Of a stretch of DNA of 23,334 bases, positions 22,281 through 23,334 are shown piece by piece. The DNA lies in contig DVGP01000201.1 of NCBI GenBank assembly GCA_018712665.1, positions 1 to 23,334 of the forward strand. The letters are read 5' to 3'. The DNA is from Candidatus Pelethomonas intestinigallinarum. GTDB lineage: Bacteria; Bacillota; Clostridia; Oscillospirales; Oscillospiraceae. A program made the position numbers and the translations under genes. Numbering within the stretch: the first letter of the stretch is position 1; each line of letters begins with the position of its first letter. The notes under the pieces were generated by a model that did not search any database, was not told the origin of the DNA, and saw only the letters and a list, made by a program, of their open reading frames with translations.

Positions 22281-22297
22281 ATACCTATACTGGGTAT
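22281..22297. promoter_or_regulatory. CsoR operator 1
   Basis: ATACCTATACTGGGTAT: ATACC and GGTAT arms with a 7-base centre, about five bases downstream of the csoR -10, over the transcription start. Closely resembles operator 2 read on the other strand. Confidence 0.7.
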
Positions 22298-22301
22298 TTT
22301 T

Positions 22302-22330
22302 ATAATATACCCCAGTACGGTATTTGTCAA
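22302..22330 (-). promoter_or_regulatory. Near-consensus promoter of csoR-copA-copZ
   Basis: On the minus strand a perfect TTGACA (22325-22330), a 17-base spacer and TATTAT (22302-22307). Such a strong promoter fits tight repression by two operators. Confidence 0.8.
22307..22323. promoter_or_regulatory. CsoR operator 2
   Basis: ATACCCCAGTACGGTAT: ATACC and GGTAT arms with a 7-base centre, filling the spacer between -35 and -10. On the minus strand it reads ATACCGTACTGGGGTAT, nearly the same as operator 1. Confidence 0.72.
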
Positions 22331-22479
22331 CACTGTTTTTTAATAATCTTGCGGCATTTTTACCCCGCCGCAGGGGTGCCCGGCGGCCCGGCAAACCACG
22401 GCGGGCCCGTGTGAGAGCGATGTGGAAGATAGGATGAGAGAAGCCGTAAGGCAGCAGGGAAATCCGCGGAGCAATCTCA

Positions 22480-23334
22480 TTAGCCGCTGGTGACACACAG
22501 CTTGCCGTCAGCCTGGTAATAGGCCAGAACACCTGCCTCAGTCAGGCTCTCCAGCAACTCGCTGTCAAAGGACTCCGCAATGTAGAGCGGTGCGGCCAGA
22601 ACCGTGAGCTCCGCGCAGGACAGAGACTCAGAATAAACCGCCAGCTCCGGAATGGCGCTGCGGTCCAATCCATCCCTTGGGTCCACATAGGGGCACCGGA
22701 TCGTCCCGTCCTTATAGACATAATAGTTGCTGCTGCCGCCATTGTCAACCGGATAGTCCCGCAAATATACCATGCTGATCATTCCGGAAAAGCGCAGAGA
22801 AGCCAGGTTTGAAACCACATTTTCCTCCCGGTGCGTAAACGTGAGCGCGTACTCCACCCCCTGCGCATCTCCCAGGCTCCTGATAAAACCATCCTCGCTG
22901 ATAAGCACCCCCCGGGTATAGCCGCCCTCCATCAGTGCCGCAGCCATGTAATCCGCCGCAAAGGCATTCTCCATCCAAAAAAGCTCCACAAAACGGGTGA
23001 CCCCGTTTTTCTCCGCGAAAGCCAAATATTCTTCAGAAACACGCAGACACACAGTATCGTCCCCCAAGAGCTCCACGTCCACCGCGCCGGGATCGTTGGC
23101 GAAGTCGGCGGCCTCCTGGTAAAACCGGCGAAGTTCTTCATTTCGGTACGGATCAAAATGGAACGCCTCCTGGTCGCTCTCGGACTGGAAAAGGGAGAAG
23201 TACAGCTCATATACAGGGGCCAGGTAGTGATATCGGCCCCCGCTGTTCTCCAACAGAGCCAGTGCGTTGTATAGGGCCGGTTCCACAGCCACCGGCTCAT
23301 TGATATGCTGGTTGAGATACCACAGGTTCCCGCA
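22480..23334 (-). CDS. Divergent ApbE-like protein (FAD:protein FMN transferase superfamily), 5' truncated
   Basis: 284 residues are visible; the frame is open to the window edge, so the true start lies outside (a GTG at 23290-23292 is internal). The order of features follows ApbE: an early LWYLNQHINEPVAVEPAL segment like the 'i.rLN....pv.vs..l' region, a SGGRYHYLAPVYEL segment, a helix with ADYMAAALMEGGYTRGVLISEDGFI like the 'D.aa..L...G...alv..GG.i' region, and YYVYKDGTIRCPYVDPRDG (visible residues about 204-222) like the 'ryhHIiDPrTG' motif. The motif's His is Cys-Pro here and the Thr is Asp, so flavin transfer may be lost. ApbE attaches FMN to Rnf/Nqr subunits. No such gene is in the window. 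The assignment rests on motif order alone. Confidence 0.55.
   Translation of the reverse strand, partial: CGNLWYLNQHINEPVAVEPALYNALALLENSGGRYHYLAPVYELYFSLFQSESDQEAFHFDPYRNEELRRFYQEAADFANDPGAVDVELLGDDTVCLRVSEEYLAFAEKNGVTRFVELFWMENAFAADYMAAALMEGGYTRGVLISEDGFIRSLGDAQGVEYALTFTHREENVVSNLASLRFSGMISMVYLRDYPVDNGGSSNYYVYKDGTIRCPYVDPRDGLDRSAIPELAVYSESLSCAELTVLAAPLYIAESFDSELLESLTEAGVLAYYQADGKLCVTSG

Overview
The window looks like chromosomal DNA of a high-GC, Gram-positive anaerobe, most likely a gut clostridium of the Oscillospiraceae (Flavonifractor / Lawsonibacter / Pseudoflavonifractor group). The grounds are strong AGGAGG-type ribosome binding sites, sigma-A-like promoters, a plsX-acpP-rnc cluster, a DUF6465 protein, an SLH-domain exported protein and a csoR-copA-copZ copper operon. 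The genus is inferred from gene content and composition; no 16S gene is present.

Layout. (1) 1-83: 5' end of a MoxR-type ATPase on the minus strand, then a 374-bp gene-free stretch packed with hairpins. (2) 458-2585, minus: housekeeping cluster plsX, acpP, rnc. (3) 2917-3285, plus: small DUF6465 protein with a lysine/alanine-rich tail. (4) 3384-4172, minus: TraX-family membrane protein. (5) 4468-8586, minus: marR regulator plus two half-transporters of a heterodimeric ABC exporter with one degenerate ATP site. (6) 8739-10716, plus: divergent lysR followed by two GNAT acetyltransferases; the marR and lysR promoters overlap on one palindrome. (7) 10793-11917, plus: secreted protein with three SLH repeats and a transglutaminase-like Cys-His-Asp domain. 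(8) 11993-13572: divergent degV (minus) and tetR (plus), with mirror-image promoters around a palindrome. (9) 13718-19037, plus: five tightly packed genes for a class-III aminotransferase (glutamate-1-semialdehyde aminomutase-like), a two-domain class-II aldolase, a TetR regulator, an FGGY sugar kinase and a GtrA membrane protein. (10) 19109-22259, minus: csoR, copA, copZ, with two CsoR-like operators on a near-consensus promoter. (11) 22480-end, minus: 5'-truncated, divergent ApbE-like protein.

How they work together. PlsX, ACP and possibly the DegV protein (a FakB-like fatty-acid-binding family) touch lipid synthesis. The MarR/ABC pair is a typical drug- or metabolite-induced efflux module. 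The copper operon is complete: sensor, pump and chaperone. The least ordinary block is the aminotransferase-aldolase-kinase operon. Kinase plus class-II aldolase is the usual core of deoxysugar or pentose breakdown, but here a PLP enzyme stands where an isomerase is expected, and the aldolase carries a second copy of its fold that has lost its metal ligands. This is the best candidate in the window for an undescribed pathway; its substrate cannot be read from the sequence.
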